NCBI RefSeq assembly: GCF_000716535.1
Contig: NZ_JNWV01000004.1
Span: forward strand, 248,001 to 312,000
Length of the DNA stretch: 64,000 bases
Direction of reading: 5' to 3'
Origin: Streptomyces flaveolus
GTDB taxonomy: Bacteria > Actinomycetota > Actinomycetes > Streptomycetales > Streptomycetaceae
The translations under genes and the position numbers were made by a program. Shown here piece after piece: positions 54,244-64,000 of this stretch. How positions within the stretch are numbered: position 1 is the stretch's first letter; each line of letters starts with the position of its first letter. The notes below the pieces were generated by a model, which worked only from the letters and a program-made list of their open reading frames with translations, searched no databases and was not told the DNA's origin.

Positions 54244-54479
54244 GGCGGTCTTCCTCCGTTTGCTCAAGTGCGGGGACGACGCGCGGCACGGTTCGGAGGA
54301 AGTTCTACAGATGCGGTCCGTCCCCCCGGTACTGCCCGCGGCACTGTCCGCTCATCGTTCTTTAACAGGCTCTTACTTGTCCAGCCAAAGGCGTCAGGTG
54401 TTGTGCAAGTGCAACATCACTGATCAAGGCGTGACACCCGGATTGGAACCGGGGCCGGGTCATCCGCGAGGATGGGACC

Positions 54480-55334
54480 ATGACCGCCCAGATTCTCGAT
54501 GGCAAGGCCACCGCAGCCGAGATCAAGTCCGATCTGACCGCCCGCGTGGCGGCCCTGAAGGAGAAGGGCGTCACGCCCGGCCTCGGCACGATCCTGGTCG
54601 GGGACGACCCCGGCAGCCAGAAGTACGTCGCCGGCAAGCACCGCGACTGCGCCCAGGTGGGCATCGCCTCCATCCAGCGCGAGCTGCCCGCCACCGCCAC
54701 CCAGGAGGAGATCGAGGCGGTCGTCCGCGAGCTGAACGAGGACCCCGCCTGCACCGGCTACATCGTCCAGCTCCCGCTGCCCAAGGGCATCGACGAGAAC
54801 CGCGTCCTGGAGCTGATGGACCCGGCCAAGGACGCCGACGGCCTGCACCCGATGAACCTCGGCCGCCTCGTCCTCAACGAGCCGGCCCCGCTGCCCTGCA
54901 CCCCCAACGGCATCCTCACCCTGCTCCGCCGCCACGGCGTGGAGATCAAGGGCGCCGAGGTCGTGGTCGTCGGCCGTGGTGTCACCATCGGCCGCCCGAT
55001 GCCGCTGCTGCTCACCCGGCGCAGCGAGAACGCCACCGTCACCCAGTGCCACACCGGCACCCGTGACCTCTCCGCCCACCTGAAGCGGGCCGACATCATC
55101 ATCGCCGCGGCCGGCTCCCCGCACCTGATCCGCGCCGAGGACGTCAAGCCGGGCGCGGCCGTCCTGGACGTCGGCGTCTCCCGCAACGCCGAGGGCAAGA
55201 TCGTCGGCGATGTCCACCCGGACGTGACCGAGGTGGCCGGCTGGATCTCCCCGAACCCCGGCGGTGTCGGCCCGATGACCCGGGCGCTGCTGCTGGTCAA
55301 CGTGGTCGAGGCGGCGGAGCGCAGTGCCGGCTGA
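54480..55334 (+). CDS. folD: Methylenetetrahydrofolate dehydrogenase/cyclohydrolase
   Basis: A 284-residue bifunctional enzyme that converts methylene-THF to 10-formyl-THF, the one-carbon donor used by PurN and PurH nearby. Signatures: the catalytic Lys region [59 protein letters not shown] and [15 protein letters not shown]. An AT-containing region upstream (54360-54420) likely holds its promoter. Confidence 0.97.
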   Translation: MTAQILDGKATAAEIKSDLTARVAALKEKGVTPGLGTILVGDDPGSQKYVAGKHRDCAQVGIASIQRELPATATQEEIEAVVRELNEDPACTGYIVQLPLPKGIDENRVLELMDPAKDADGLHPMNLGRLVLNEPAPLPCTPNGILTLLRRHGVEIKGAEVVVVGRGVTIGRPMPLLLTRRSENATVTQCHTGTRDLSAHLKRADIIIAAAGSPHLIRAEDVKPGAAVLDVGVSRNAEGKIVGDVHPDVTEVAGWISPNPGGVGPMTRALLLVNVVEAAERSAG

Positions 55335-55797
55335 GGACACCCGCGGACCCGCGGAGCCGACCGCGCGCGACGCGATCAGCGCCCCTGACGCCGAGGGGCG
55401 CCCGCGCCGCGTCACCCGCCGCTTCCCGCTGTTCACCAGGGACACCGCACGCCCCGAGGGCGGCGGCCGGGCCGCGGCCGGCGACGCCCCGGCGCCCGCC
55501 CGGCAGTGGCCCATGCTCGTCGTGCTGTCGACGGTGGCGCTCGGCCTGCTGCTGACCGCGCTCGACGTGTTCCGCTACGGCACCCTGCTGATCGGCGCCG
55601 CCCTGCTGGCCGGCGCGGTCATGCGCTGGATGCTGCCCAGCGTCGGCATGCTCGCCGTCCGCTCCCGCTTCACGGACATCGTCACGTACGGCATCCTCGG
55701 CCTGGCCATCGTGCTGCTCGCGATGATGGCCCAGCCCAAGCCGTGGCTGCAGATCCCCTTCCTCAAGGACATCCTGCACTTCACGCTCGACAAGTAG
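55324..55797 (+). CDS. DUF3017 integral membrane protein
   Basis: A 157-residue protein starting at GTG 55324, overlapping the folD end by 11 bp, so the two are translationally coupled. The first 60 residues are soluble and charged; three hydrophobic helices follow ([34 protein letters not shown], and [19 protein letters not shown]). The pairing of this family with folD is a known actinobacterial neighbourhood. Function is unknown. Confidence 0.85.
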   Translation: MPAEDTRGPAEPTARDAISAPDAEGRPRRVTRRFPLFTRDTARPEGGGRAAAGDAPAPARQWPMLVVLSTVALGLLLTALDVFRYGTLLIGAALLAGAVMRWMLPSVGMLAVRSRFTDIVTYGILGLAIVLLAMMAQPKPWLQIPFLKDILHFTLDK

Positions 55798-55969
55798 CGC
55801 GACCGGTACGACAGGTGGCCCGCGCCTCCCCCGGGGGACGCGGGCCACCGCCGTGTCCGGGGCCGAACCGCCGTGGTGTGCGGGGGCGTACGGCGGGCGG
55901 CAGCTGCAACTTCCGCGGTACCGCGCGCGGTTGACTCCCGGGCGCGCTCGTGCGGGTTACCCTGCGGCG

Positions 55970-57139
55970 ATGCGACTGAGGACCCCCCGCCCGCTCGTCG
56001 TGGACACGTTGATCGCGGTGGCCATGGCCGTGGTGGCCGTCCTGGTCGCGCAGGAGTCCCGGGCGCAGGGATGGCCGGAACTCGACGCCCGCGCCTACGC
56101 CCTCGTCGCCCTCGCCCACCTCCCCGTCGCTCTGCGCGGCCTCCACCCCGTCGCCGTCTTCGCGGTCGTCGAGGCCGCCGCGAGCGTCTACATCGGCCTC
56201 GGCCACTGGCCGGTGGTGTGCACCTTCGGCGCCATGCTCGCCCTGTACACCGTGGCCTCCGTCCGCCCGCCGTGCACCGCCCTGGCCTGCGCCGCCTGCA
56301 CCTCCGCGGTCTGGGTGTACGCCGGCGTGGTCAGCCACAGCCCCTCCATGGCGTCCGTGGTCGGCCAGGCCCTGCTCTACAGCTCGGTGCTCGTCTGGTT
56401 CGGGTACCTGGCCCGCCGCAGCGCCGAACTCACCCGGCGGCTGCGCGCCGAACACGCCGAGCGGGCCCGCCGCGCGGTCGCCGAGGAACGCGGCCGGATC
56501 GCCCGTGAACTGCACGACGTCGTCGCCCACCACATGTCGGTCATCTCCGTGCAGGCAGGGCTCGCCCGGTTCGTCTTCGACTCCGACCCCGGCAAGGCGC
56601 GCGGCGCGCTCGGCACCATAGCCGACACCAGCCGGGAGGCACTGGAGGAACTGCGCCGCATGCTCCAGGTGCTGCGCGAGGAGGACCCCGAGGCCCCGCA
56701 GCGGGCCCCCATGCCCACCCTGGACAGGCTCGGCGAACTCGTGGACCGGGTCCGGGCCGGCGGCCTGCCCGTGAACCTCACGGTCGAGGGCACCGCCCGC
56801 CCGCTGCCGCCCGGCGTCGAACTGTGCGCCTACCGCGTCGTCCAGGAGGCCCTCACCAACGCGCTCAAACACGCCGGCCCCGCACAGGCGCGCGTCGAAC
56901 TCCGGTACGGCACCCAGGAGCTGACCGTCCGCGTCACCGACGACGGTGAGGGGGCAGATCCGGACAGAATGCGCACAAGTGGCGGTCACGGCTTGATTGG
57001 CATGCGGGAGCGGGCCACGCTCTACGGCGGGACGATCAGAGTCGGCCCACGCACCGAGGGCGGCTACGAGGTCCTGCTGACCTTGCCGACCTCGGCCGCC
57101 GAACGCGACCGCGGGGGTGCGCGAGAAGCGGAGCGGTAA
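55970..57139 (+). CDS. Sensor histidine kinase
   Basis: A 389-residue kinase starting at ATG 55970. Five to six hydrophobic helices span residues 10-150 (VDTLIAVAMAVVAVLVAQ and others). The HisKA_3 phosphoacceptor is RIARELHDVVAHHMSVI; the ATPase carries VVQEALTNALKHAG, DDGEGADPD and HGLIGMRERATLYGG. TACCCT (55958-55963) lies six bases before the ATG, consistent with leaderless transcription, though the only -35-like TTGACT is 21 bp upstream. Its regulator gene follows by 35 bp. Confidence 0.9.
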   Translation: MRLRTPRPLVVDTLIAVAMAVVAVLVAQESRAQGWPELDARAYALVALAHLPVALRGLHPVAVFAVVEAAASVYIGLGHWPVVCTFGAMLALYTVASVRPPCTALACAACTSAVWVYAGVVSHSPSMASVVGQALLYSSVLVWFGYLARRSAELTRRLRAEHAERARRAVAEERGRIARELHDVVAHHMSVISVQAGLARFVFDSDPGKARGALGTIADTSREALEELRRMLQVLREEDPEAPQRAPMPTLDRLGELVDRVRAGGLPVNLTVEGTARPLPPGVELCAYRVVQEALTNALKHAGPAQARVELRYGTQELTVRVTDDGEGADPDRMRTSGGHGLIGMRERATLYGGTIRVGPRTEGGYEVLLTLPTSAAERDRGGAREAER

Positions 57140-57174
57140 GGGACGGCGCACGGCCGGGGGGACGACCGTACGGA

Positions 57175-57840
57175 ATGATCAAAGTGCTCGTCGTGGACGA
57201 CCAGTTCCTCATCCGCGCCGGACTCGTCGGCCTGCTGGACGCCGCGTCCGGCTTCGAGGTGGTGGGCGAGGCGGGGGACGGCGAGCAGGCCGTGCGGCTG
57301 GCCGCCGAGACCCGGCCCGACGTCGTCCTCATGGACATCCGGATGCCCGGCGTCAACGGCATCGAGGCCACCGGGCGGATCCTCGCCGAGGCCACCGACC
57401 GGCCGCCCCGGGTCCTGGTGCTGACCACCTTCGACCTGGACGAGTACGTGTACGGCGCGCTGCGGGCCGGTGCCTCCGGTTTCCTGTTGAAGGACTCCGG
57501 CCCCGAGCGGCTGCTGGCGGCGGTCACGGCAGTCGACGGCGGCGACGCCCTGTTCGCGCCCAGCGTCACCCGGCGCCTGGTGGAGGCCTTCGCCCGCCAG
57601 CAGGCCCCCGCCGACACCGCGCCCCCGCCCGACCTGGGCGTGCTCACCTCCCGCGAGGTCGAGGTCCTCAAACTCACCGCCCGGGGCCTGTCCAACCTGG
57701 AGATCGCCGACCGCCTCTACATCAGCGAGGCCACCGTCAAGACCCATCTCAACCGGACCATGACCAAGCTCGACCTCGGCAGCCGGGCGCAGGCGGTGGT
57801 GCTGGCGTACGAGACGGGGCTGGTGACCCCCGGCGGTTGA
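57175..57840 (+). CDS. LuxR/NarL family response regulator
   Basis: A 221-residue regulator. The receiver starts IKVLVVDDQFLIRAGL, with the phosphorylation Asp in VVLMDIRMPGVNG and Lys in FLLKDSG. The LuxR-type HTH is LTSREVEVLKLTARGLSNLEIA followed by EATVKTHLNRTMTKL. It is the partner of the preceding kinase. Confidence 0.92.
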   Translation: MIKVLVVDDQFLIRAGLVGLLDAASGFEVVGEAGDGEQAVRLAAETRPDVVLMDIRMPGVNGIEATGRILAEATDRPPRVLVLTTFDLDEYVYGALRAGASGFLLKDSGPERLLAAVTAVDGGDALFAPSVTRRLVEAFARQQAPADTAPPPDLGVLTSREVEVLKLTARGLSNLEIADRLYISEATVKTHLNRTMTKLDLGSRAQAVVLAYETGLVTPGG

Positions 57841-57922
57841 CCGCCGTCCTGGCATCCTTTGGTCAGCGCGTACCGCGCGACCTGCAAGGAAGACGGGGGA
57901 AGAGGGGAAGAGGGGGTAGGCG

Positions 57923-59605
57923 ATGCCTCGGTGGAAAGCGCTGCCGGAGGATCTGGACCCGCAGATGCGGGAGCTCACCGTCCGGTTGCGGCAACTGGCC
58001 GACCGCGGTGGCCTGAGCACCGCGACGCTGGCCGACCGCACGGGCTACGGCAGGACGTCCTGGGAGCGCTACCTGGGCGGCCGGCTCCTCGCTCCCAAGG
58101 GCGCGGTCATCGCCCTCGCCGAGGCCACGGGCACCGACCCCGGACCCCTGACCACCCTGTGGGAACGGGCCGAACGATCCTGGAGCCGGGCGGAGTCGGA
58201 CGACGACCACATGATCCAGGCCATCAACGTGACGGAGTCCCGGGCGGCCTTGGGCGCCCTCGCCAGACCGCCACGAGAGGCCGGGCGAGTGCCCACGGGG
58301 GCGACCGGCGGTGCCGCGGGGCCGGCTGGTGGTGCGGCCGGGAGGACGTCCGTGGGGGCGGCCGATCGCAAGGGTGGCGAGAAGGGTGCGGGACCCCGTG
58401 CCGGGGAGGGCGGTGGCCTCGCGGCCGCGCTGGGGATCACCGGCCCCGCCGGGGTCTCGCCGACGATCCCGGCCCAGCCGACGAACTCGGACGCCGACAT
58501 CCGCGACAGCGCACCGAACGGCACGGGAACCGGCGGTGACTCGGGCACGGGTTCCGGCGGCGATTCGGGCAGTGGCAGCGGCACCGGTACCGGTGACGGC
58601 TCGGTCGCGGCGAGGGTGAGTGGCCGGGGTGCGGCGGCGGGCGGTGACTCGGGGTCAGCGGGCGGTCGGAAGTCCGGTGCTGCGTCCCGCGCCGACTCCC
58701 GTACCGCCGTCGGTGACGATGACGCGCCCGTCAAGAACTCGTGGGGGCTGGCCGGTTACCGGGGTCCGTCGAAGGCGAGCGTCCGCCCGGGCACCCGGCC
58801 CGGTCCGTCCGGTCCGGCGCGGACTCCGGCCTCCTCCGCCCCGAGCCCCGACACCCCCGCCGGCACCGCCCGGACCCCGGACGTCCCGGCCGGAGCCCCG
58901 GGCGGGTCCGCCCGGTTCCCCGACGCCCCCGGCGGAGCCCCGGGCACCTCTGCCTGGCCCCGGGGCCTCACCGTCGGGACCCCGGTTGCCTCCCCCCGGA
59001 CCCCGGGCGTTCCCGCCGAAGCCCCGACCACCGCGCTCGCCCGCACCCCGGGCCTCCCTGGCACGGCCCCCGGCGCCCCCGCCGGCCGAGGCCCCGGTCG
59101 GTGGTCCGCGCACCGGCAGCAGGTGGTGATGTTCCTCGCGGGGTTGGTCGGTGTCGGGGCGCTCATCGCCGGGGTCTTCCTCCTCACCCATCGGGGCGGG
59201 GACGGGAACCCGAACGCGGGTGCGGCCACGTCACCTTCGCCGTCCGCCCGGGCACGGACGAGCCCGCCCCCCGGCGTCAAGTGCGCCGGCGCCGCCTGCA
59301 CCGGCAAGGACGCGGAGGCCATGGGGTGCAGCGGTGACCTGGTGAGCACCGCCAAGACCGCCACCGTGGGCACCACCACCCTGGAGGTCCGCTACAGCAA
59401 GGCGTGCGGCACGGCCTGGGGCCGGATCACCAGCGGCGCGCCGGGCGACACCGTACGGGTCACCGTGGGCGAGGTACGGCAGACGGGCGACATCACCGCC
59501 GCCGGGGACACCATCGGCTACACCCCGATGATCGCCGTACGCGACCCGGCACAGGCCAGGGCCTGCGCCACGCTCGCCTCGGGCGAGACCGGCTGCACGG
59601 AGTAG
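57923..59605 (+). CDS. XRE-type helix-turn-helix membrane protein with DUF2690 domain
   Basis: A 560-residue protein. The N-terminus has a HTH (LSTATLADRTGYGRTSWERYLGG) close to those of Streptomyces XRE proteins. A low-complexity Gly/Ala/Ser/Pro region of about 280 residues follows, then a transmembrane helix (VVMFLAGLVGVGALIAGVFLL) near 395-418. The extracellular end has a paired-Cys DUF2690 domain (KCAGAACTGKDAEAMGC, GCTE at the terminus). The design links an outside sensor to a cytoplasmic DNA-binding domain. It follows the two-component pair by 82 bp. Confidence 0.82.
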   Translation: MPRWKALPEDLDPQMRELTVRLRQLADRGGLSTATLADRTGYGRTSWERYLGGRLLAPKGAVIALAEATGTDPGPLTTLWERAERSWSRAESDDDHMIQAINVTESRAALGALARPPREAGRVPTGATGGAAGPAGGAAGRTSVGAADRKGGEKGAGPRAGEGGGLAAALGITGPAGVSPTIPAQPTNSDADIRDSAPNGTGTGGDSGTGSGGDSGSGSGTGTGDGSVAARVSGRGAAAGGDSGSAGGRKSGAASRADSRTAVGDDDAPVKNSWGLAGYRGPSKASVRPGTRPGPSGPARTPASSAPSPDTPAGTARTPDVPAGAPGGSARFPDAPGGAPGTSAWPRGLTVGTPVASPRTPGVPAEAPTTALARTPGLPGTAPGAPAGRGPGRWSAHRQQVVMFLAGLVGVGALIAGVFLLTHRGGDGNPNAGAATSPSPSARARTSPPPGVKCAGAACTGKDAEAMGCSGDLVSTAKTATVGTTTLEVRYSKACGTAWGRITSGAPGDTVRVTVGEVRQTGDITAAGDTIGYTPMIAVRDPAQARACATLASGETGCTE

Positions 59606-60964
<1,359 letters not shown>

Positions 60965-60985
60965 TCCGACGTGGTGTCACCCGGC

Positions 60986-61016
60986 GCCGGTGCGCTATAG
61001 TTGATCACGCACCGGC
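60986..61016. promoter_or_regulatory. 9-bp inverted repeat around the tRNA -10 element
   Basis: GCCGGTGCG (60986-60994) and CGCACCGGC (61008-61016) flank a TATAGT at 60996-61001. The hairpin may end the mdh transcript, which stops 22 bp earlier, or be an operator for the tRNA promoter. Confidence 0.5.
60996..61001 (+). promoter_or_regulatory. -10 element of the tRNA-Gly gene
   Basis: TATAGT is a near-consensus -10 about 42 bp before the tRNA. The predicted start is near 61008. The -35 is not clear. Confidence 0.65.
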
Positions 61017-61042
61017 CGCCGGAAAACCCGGCACCAGGTGAT

Positions 61043-61115
61043 GCGTTGGTGGTCCAAGGAAAGACGCCCCGCTTCCTGCGGGGAGATGCAGGTGCAAGGC
61101 CTGCCCGGCGCTCCA
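61043..61115 (+). tRNA. Atypical tRNA-Gly (anticodon TCC) with encoded CCA
   Basis: The sequence folds as a tRNA. Acceptor stem 61043-61049 pairs with 61105-61111 (two G-U pairs). A D-arm with only three pairs (61052-61054 and 61063-61065) has a short loop that still contains GG. The anticodon stem (61067-61071 with 61079-61083) carries anticodon TCC at 61074-61076. A T-stem (61088-61092 with 61100-61104) closes the loop TGCAAGG. Gly identity elements are present: U73 (61112), G1-C72, C2-G71, G3-C70 and C35-C36. The T-loop has G in place of T at position 55, and CCA is encoded. Confidence 0.82.
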
Positions 61116-61120
61116 CACAC

Positions 61121-61154
61121 GAGGTCCCCTTCCGCGGTGGCGGAAGGGGACCTC
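61121..61154 (+). terminator. tRNA terminator
   Basis: GAGGTCCCCTTCCGC (61121-61135) pairs perfectly with 61140-61154 across a GGTG loop, five bases after the encoded CCA. Together with the -10 it delimits a monocistronic tRNA unit. Confidence 0.88.
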
Positions 61155-61187
61155 GCTGCGTTCGCCGAGGCGGCGACCCCGGTGTGC

Positions 61188-62585
61188 TCAGGCCACCGGC
61201 TCCTTCGCCGCCGACGTGCCCGTGGCCGTCCGGGAGGCGCGTCCGGCCGGGCGGTAGCCCATGACGACCAGGGCCGTCGCCAGCAGGACCACCGCTCCGA
61301 CGGTCCGCAGCGCCGGGCCCATCCCGCTCGCGAAGTCGGCGTGGCCCGCCAGGGCCGTGCCGGCGACGGCGACGCCGAGGGCCGCGCCGATCTCGCGGGC
61401 CGAGGTGCCGAGGCCGGAGCCGAGGCCCGCCTGGTGCGGGGGGAGGGACAGGACGACGCCCAGGGTGAGGGCGGGCATGGCCAGCCCCGTGCCCGCCGAG
61501 ATGACCAGCAGCCAGCAGGCGTAGAGCGCGTAGGGCGTGTGCGCGTCCGCCGTGGACGCGGCGAGCAGGCCCAGGCCGATCAGGGCGAGCCCGGTGCCGA
61601 CGACCGGGCGTGGACGCGCCGACCAGCGGGCGGCGAACTTCGGGACCAGGGCCATGCCGACGATCAGCGGCGCGATCGCGATCCCGGTCACGGCGGGTGC
61701 GAAGCCCTTGACCTCCTGCAGATACTGCGAGTTGACGAAGAACAGCGCGAACAGGCCGAAGAATCCGGTCGCCAGGCCCAGCGTGGTCGCGCGCAGCCCG
61801 CCGGAGCGGAAGACGCGCGGGTCGAACAGCGGGGCGCGGGAGCGCAGGGCGTGGACCGTGAAGGCGGCCACCAGCAGGGCCCCCACGCCGAACGCGGTCA
61901 GGATGCGCGGTGAGGCCCAGCCGTGGCCGGGGCCCTCGATGATGCCGAACAGCACGGCGACCAGGCCCGCGGTGAGCAGCAGGGTGCCGACCGGGTCCGG
62001 GCTGCCCTGCGCCGAGCGGGCCGTGCGCGGGGTGGTGACCGCGACCGCGGCGGCGAGGACGGCCGCCAACGGCACCATCGCGGCGAACAGCGCCCGCCAG
62101 GACAGGTACTGGCCGACCAGGCCGCCGCCCAGGTTGCCCGCCATGCCGCCCAGCCCGATGGCCAGCGTCCAGGACGCCATCGCCTGGGCGCGCCGCTCGG
62201 GCCCGGCGAGGTGCACCAGGATGGACATCGTCGCCGGGGTGATCAGCGCGGCCCCCGCGCCGGAGATGCCCCGGCCGGCGATCAGCAGAGCGGGACCGGG
62301 GGCGAGCGCGCTGGTCGCGGCACCCGCGGCGAACAGGGTGAGGCCGGCGAGCAGGGCGCCCTTGCGGCCGTGCCGGTCGCCGAGCGCGCCGGCCGGGATG
62401 AGCAGGCCCGCGAAGACGATGACGTAGGCGTCGACCGTCCACAGGATCTCGGTGTGGGTGGGGTGCAGGTCCGACGAACCCAGTTGCGGTATCAGCAGGT
62501 TGATGGCGGCGACCATGCTCTGCGCGACCAGCACGCAGGCGCACAGGGTCAGCAGGGTCGAGCGTTTCAGGGCGTGCGCGGGCAC
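61188..62585 (-). CDS. MFS transporter, DHA2 (EmrB/QacA) family
   Basis: A 465-residue transporter with about 14 helices. The first helix is LLTLCACVLVAQSMVAAINLLIP, motif A is GALGDRHGRKGALLAG, and the family C-type motif GRGISGAGAALITPA follows. Drug or metabolite export is the usual role. The GTG at 62585 has GGGAGGAG just upstream; the ATG at 62645 is an alternative. It is divergent from a LysR regulator, which probably controls it. Confidence 0.88.
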   Translation of the reverse strand: MPAHALKRSTLLTLCACVLVAQSMVAAINLLIPQLGSSDLHPTHTEILWTVDAYVIVFAGLLIPAGALGDRHGRKGALLAGLTLFAAGAATSALAPGPALLIAGRGISGAGAALITPATMSILVHLAGPERRAQAMASWTLAIGLGGMAGNLGGGLVGQYLSWRALFAAMVPLAAVLAAAVAVTTPRTARSAQGSPDPVGTLLLTAGLVAVLFGIIEGPGHGWASPRILTAFGVGALLVAAFTVHALRSRAPLFDPRVFRSGGLRATTLGLATGFFGLFALFFVNSQYLQEVKGFAPAVTGIAIAPLIVGMALVPKFAARWSARPRPVVGTGLALIGLGLLAASTADAHTPYALYACWLLVISAGTGLAMPALTLGVVLSLPPHQAGLGSGLGTSAREIGAALGVAVAGTALAGHADFASGMGPALRTVGAVVLLATALVVMGYRPAGRASRTATGTSAAKEPVA

Positions 62586-62658
62586 GGCTCCTCCCGGGAG
62601 CTGGTGGGTGGTGTGGGATGCGCTCTCACCGTAGGCTCGTGCCATACCTGCTTTCCAG

Positions 62659-62671
62659 TGCAACCTTCGCA
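62659..62671. promoter_or_regulatory. LysR box between the MFS and LysR genes
   Basis: TGCAACCTTCGCA fits T-N11-A with TGC/GCA arms. It lies 15 bp before the LysR ATG and 74 bp upstream of the MFS start, as expected for a regulator that controls its divergent neighbour and itself. Confidence 0.6.
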
Positions 62672-62685
62672 AGGGATACCTGCAC

Positions 62686-63603
62686 ATGACGCAATCCACG
62701 GGCCTGGATTTGAACCTCCTGGTCGCGCTGGACGTGCTGCTGGAGGAGGAGAGCGTGCAGGGCGCCGCCCGTCGGCTGCACCTGTCCGAGCCGGCGATGA
62801 GCCGCACCCTGGGCCGCATCCGCAAGGCGCTCGGCGATCCGGTGCTGGTCCGCGCCGGCCGCCGGATGGTGCCGACCCCGCACGCGCTCGCCGTGCGCGC
62901 CGAGGTGAGCGCGGTCGTGGAACGGGCCCGCGCCCTGTTCACGCCGGGCCGGGACACCGACCTGCGCGAGGTCACCCGCACTTTCACGATCCTCGGCCAC
63001 GACGCCATCGCCGCCGTCCACGGCGCCGCCCTCCTCGCCCGCGCCGCCCGCGAGGCCCCCGGCATCCGCCTGCGCTTCCTGAGCGAGAGCCACGTCGACG
63101 CCCCGTTCCTGCGCCAGGGCACCGCCGACCTGGAGGTGGGGGTGATCGACTCGGTCGCGCCCGAGGTGCATGTGGAGACGGTCCGCCAGGACCGCATGCT
63201 GGGTGTCGTACGGGCCGGACACCCGCTGCTGGAGGGCGAGTTGACGCCCGAGCGGTTCGCCGGCGCGGCGGGGCACCTCATCGTCTCCCGGCGCGGCAGA
63301 CAACGCGGCCCGATCGACGACGCCCTCGCCGGACTCGGTCTGGAGCGCCGGGTGGTGGGCAGCGTCGGCACCTACCCGGCCTCGCTGTTCGTGCTGCGCG
63401 AGACCGACCTGATCGGGCTGTTCAGCCAGTGGGGCCGCCCGCTGGCCGACGCCCTCGGCCTGGTCACCTTCGAGATCCCGCTCCCGCTGCCCGCCGTCGA
63501 CATCGGCTACGCCTGGCACCCGCGGCACGACGCCGACCCGGCCCACGCCTGGCTGCGCGGCTGCGTACGGGAACTGATGCTCCAGGGGTCAGGTGTGCTC
63601 TAG
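62686..63603 (+). CDS. LysR family transcriptional regulator
   Basis: A 305-residue regulator. The winged HTH is LDLNLLVALDVLLEEES, then GAARRLHLSEPAMSRTLGRIRKALGDPVLVR; the substrate-binding domain follows (residues about 90-300). It most likely controls the divergent MFS transporter gene. The ligand is unknown. Its end overlaps the minus-strand lipoprotein gene by 15 bp. Confidence 0.9.
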   Translation: MTQSTGLDLNLLVALDVLLEEESVQGAARRLHLSEPAMSRTLGRIRKALGDPVLVRAGRRMVPTPHALAVRAEVSAVVERARALFTPGRDTDLREVTRTFTILGHDAIAAVHGAALLARAAREAPGIRLRFLSESHVDAPFLRQGTADLEVGVIDSVAPEVHVETVRQDRMLGVVRAGHPLLEGELTPERFAGAAGHLIVSRRGRQRGPIDDALAGLGLERRVVGSVGTYPASLFVLRETDLIGLFSQWGRPLADALGLVTFEIPLPLPAVDIGYAWHPRHDADPAHAWLRGCVRELMLQGSGVL

Positions 63604-64000
63604 TTCGTGCTGGAGCTCGGAGATGTCCACGGACTGCGCCGCGGCCGGGGTGGCGGACGGCACCGGCTCGTCGTAGCCCGTGAAGGTCAGGTCCTCGTCG
63701 GTGCCGGCGCCCTGCCGGGTGGCCTGGACCAGGCGGTGGGGGGTGGCAGAGGTGACGTAGAGGGTGATCTTCTTCCCGCCGTGCTCGGTGCCGGTCAGCG
63801 GGATCACCTTCGTGCCGTCGACCTTCGTCTCCTCGCCCTTGGTCAGCGCGGTGTGCGGGGAGGAGTCGGCGGCGGCCGTCTTCTGGAAGGCGGTCAGGTC
63901 GCAGGTGCCCGACATGGCCCTGAGCACGGTGTCCTTCGTGGAGCCGTGCAGATAGCGGTTCTTCAGTCGGGCGGCCACGGCATCGCCCTGGCGGCCCGGT
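63589..64000 (-). CDS. Probable exported lipoprotein, C-terminal fragment
   Basis: The frame is open to the right edge. About 136 residues are visible with no in-window start. The sequence (VKxATRQGAGTDEDLTFTGYDEPVP-like end) resembles the C-terminus of LppX/LprAFG-like or general Streptomyces lipoproteins with beta-strand character; TKVIPLTGTEHGGKKITLYV is a typical strand pair. No signal peptide can be seen because the N-terminus is outside. It is convergent with the LysR gene. Confidence 0.6.
   Translation of the reverse strand, partial: PGRQGDAVAARLKNRYLHGSTKDTVLRAMSGTCDLTAFQKTAAADSSPHTALTKGEETKVDGTKVIPLTGTEHGGKKITLYVTSATPHRLVQATRQGAGTDEDLTFTGYDEPVPSATPAAAQSVDISELQHELEHT

Noticed and set aside
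54399..54416. TGTTGTGCAAGTGCAACA near the folD promoter as an operator
   Set aside because: The arms are not exact complements (TTGTGCA versus TGCAACA) and the match is too weak to report as a site.

Overview
The window is high-GC actinobacterial chromosome, almost certainly from a Streptomyces species. The evidence is the strong third-position GC bias, frequent GTG and TTG starts, several apparently leaderless promoters, and a gene order from guaA through pcrA, icmB, sucCD, purN-purH and folD to mdh that I recognise from Streptomyces core chromosomes. Both edges cut genes: a C-terminal fragment of a membrane-anchored protein on the left, and the C-terminus of a probable exported lipoprotein on the right (minus strand).

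Layout. 1-7263: a membrane-anchored fragment, a divergent AraC regulator and metallo-beta-lactamase-fold hydrolase, a small Ser/Thr kinase, a succinate-semialdehyde dehydrogenase and a GMC oxidoreductase. 7264-9889: a convergent structured intergenic region, a minus-strand chorismate mutase preceded by an apparent Phe/Tyr leader peptide and attenuator, then guaA. 9893-17325: a flavin/F420-type oxidase, a class II aldolase, a membrane protein with an IPT/TIG domain, and a three-gene operon encoding a TPR-CHAT protease, a small Cys/His protein and a membrane protein. 17479-23976: DoxX, two PspC-containing loci with a two-component pair, an NlpC/P60 hydrolase and a small membrane protein. 24056-31844: a repeat-rich NlpC/P60 protein behind a c-di-AMP (ydaO-type) riboswitch, pcrA helicase, an M23 peptidase and a lipase-like hydrolase. 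32068-41886: icmB, then a five-gene cluster (SWIM zinc finger, DUF5691-like, MoxR AAA+, DUF5682-like and VWA proteins) built around a divergent promoter with two motifs of the PafBC/RecA-NDp DNA-damage type. 42405-51234: sucCD, an ECF sigma factor with a membrane segment, perM, a membrane protein, purN-purH. 51641-64000: two more two-component pairs, folD-DUF3017, an XRE/DUF2690 membrane protein, mdh, an atypical tRNA-Gly, an MFS/LysR divergent pair and the edge gene.

How the genes fit together. Central metabolism is represented by purine synthesis (guaA, purN, purH), the TCA cycle (sucCD, mdh), one-carbon metabolism (folD), aromatic amino-acid branch control (chorismate mutase) and B12-dependent acyl-CoA mutase chemistry (icmB). 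Envelope maintenance is represented by two NlpC/P60 enzymes, an M23 enzyme, PspC proteins and possibly a tRNA-Gly that could feed the glycine bridge of Streptomyces peptidoglycan. The most interesting candidates are the CHAT operon, the MoxR-VWA-SWIM cluster with its DNA-damage-type promoters, the chorismate mutase attenuator and the deviant tRNA-Gly. A recurrent genomic theme is low-complexity expansion: inside several coding regions, and as tandem repeats spanning or following the stop codons of four genes.
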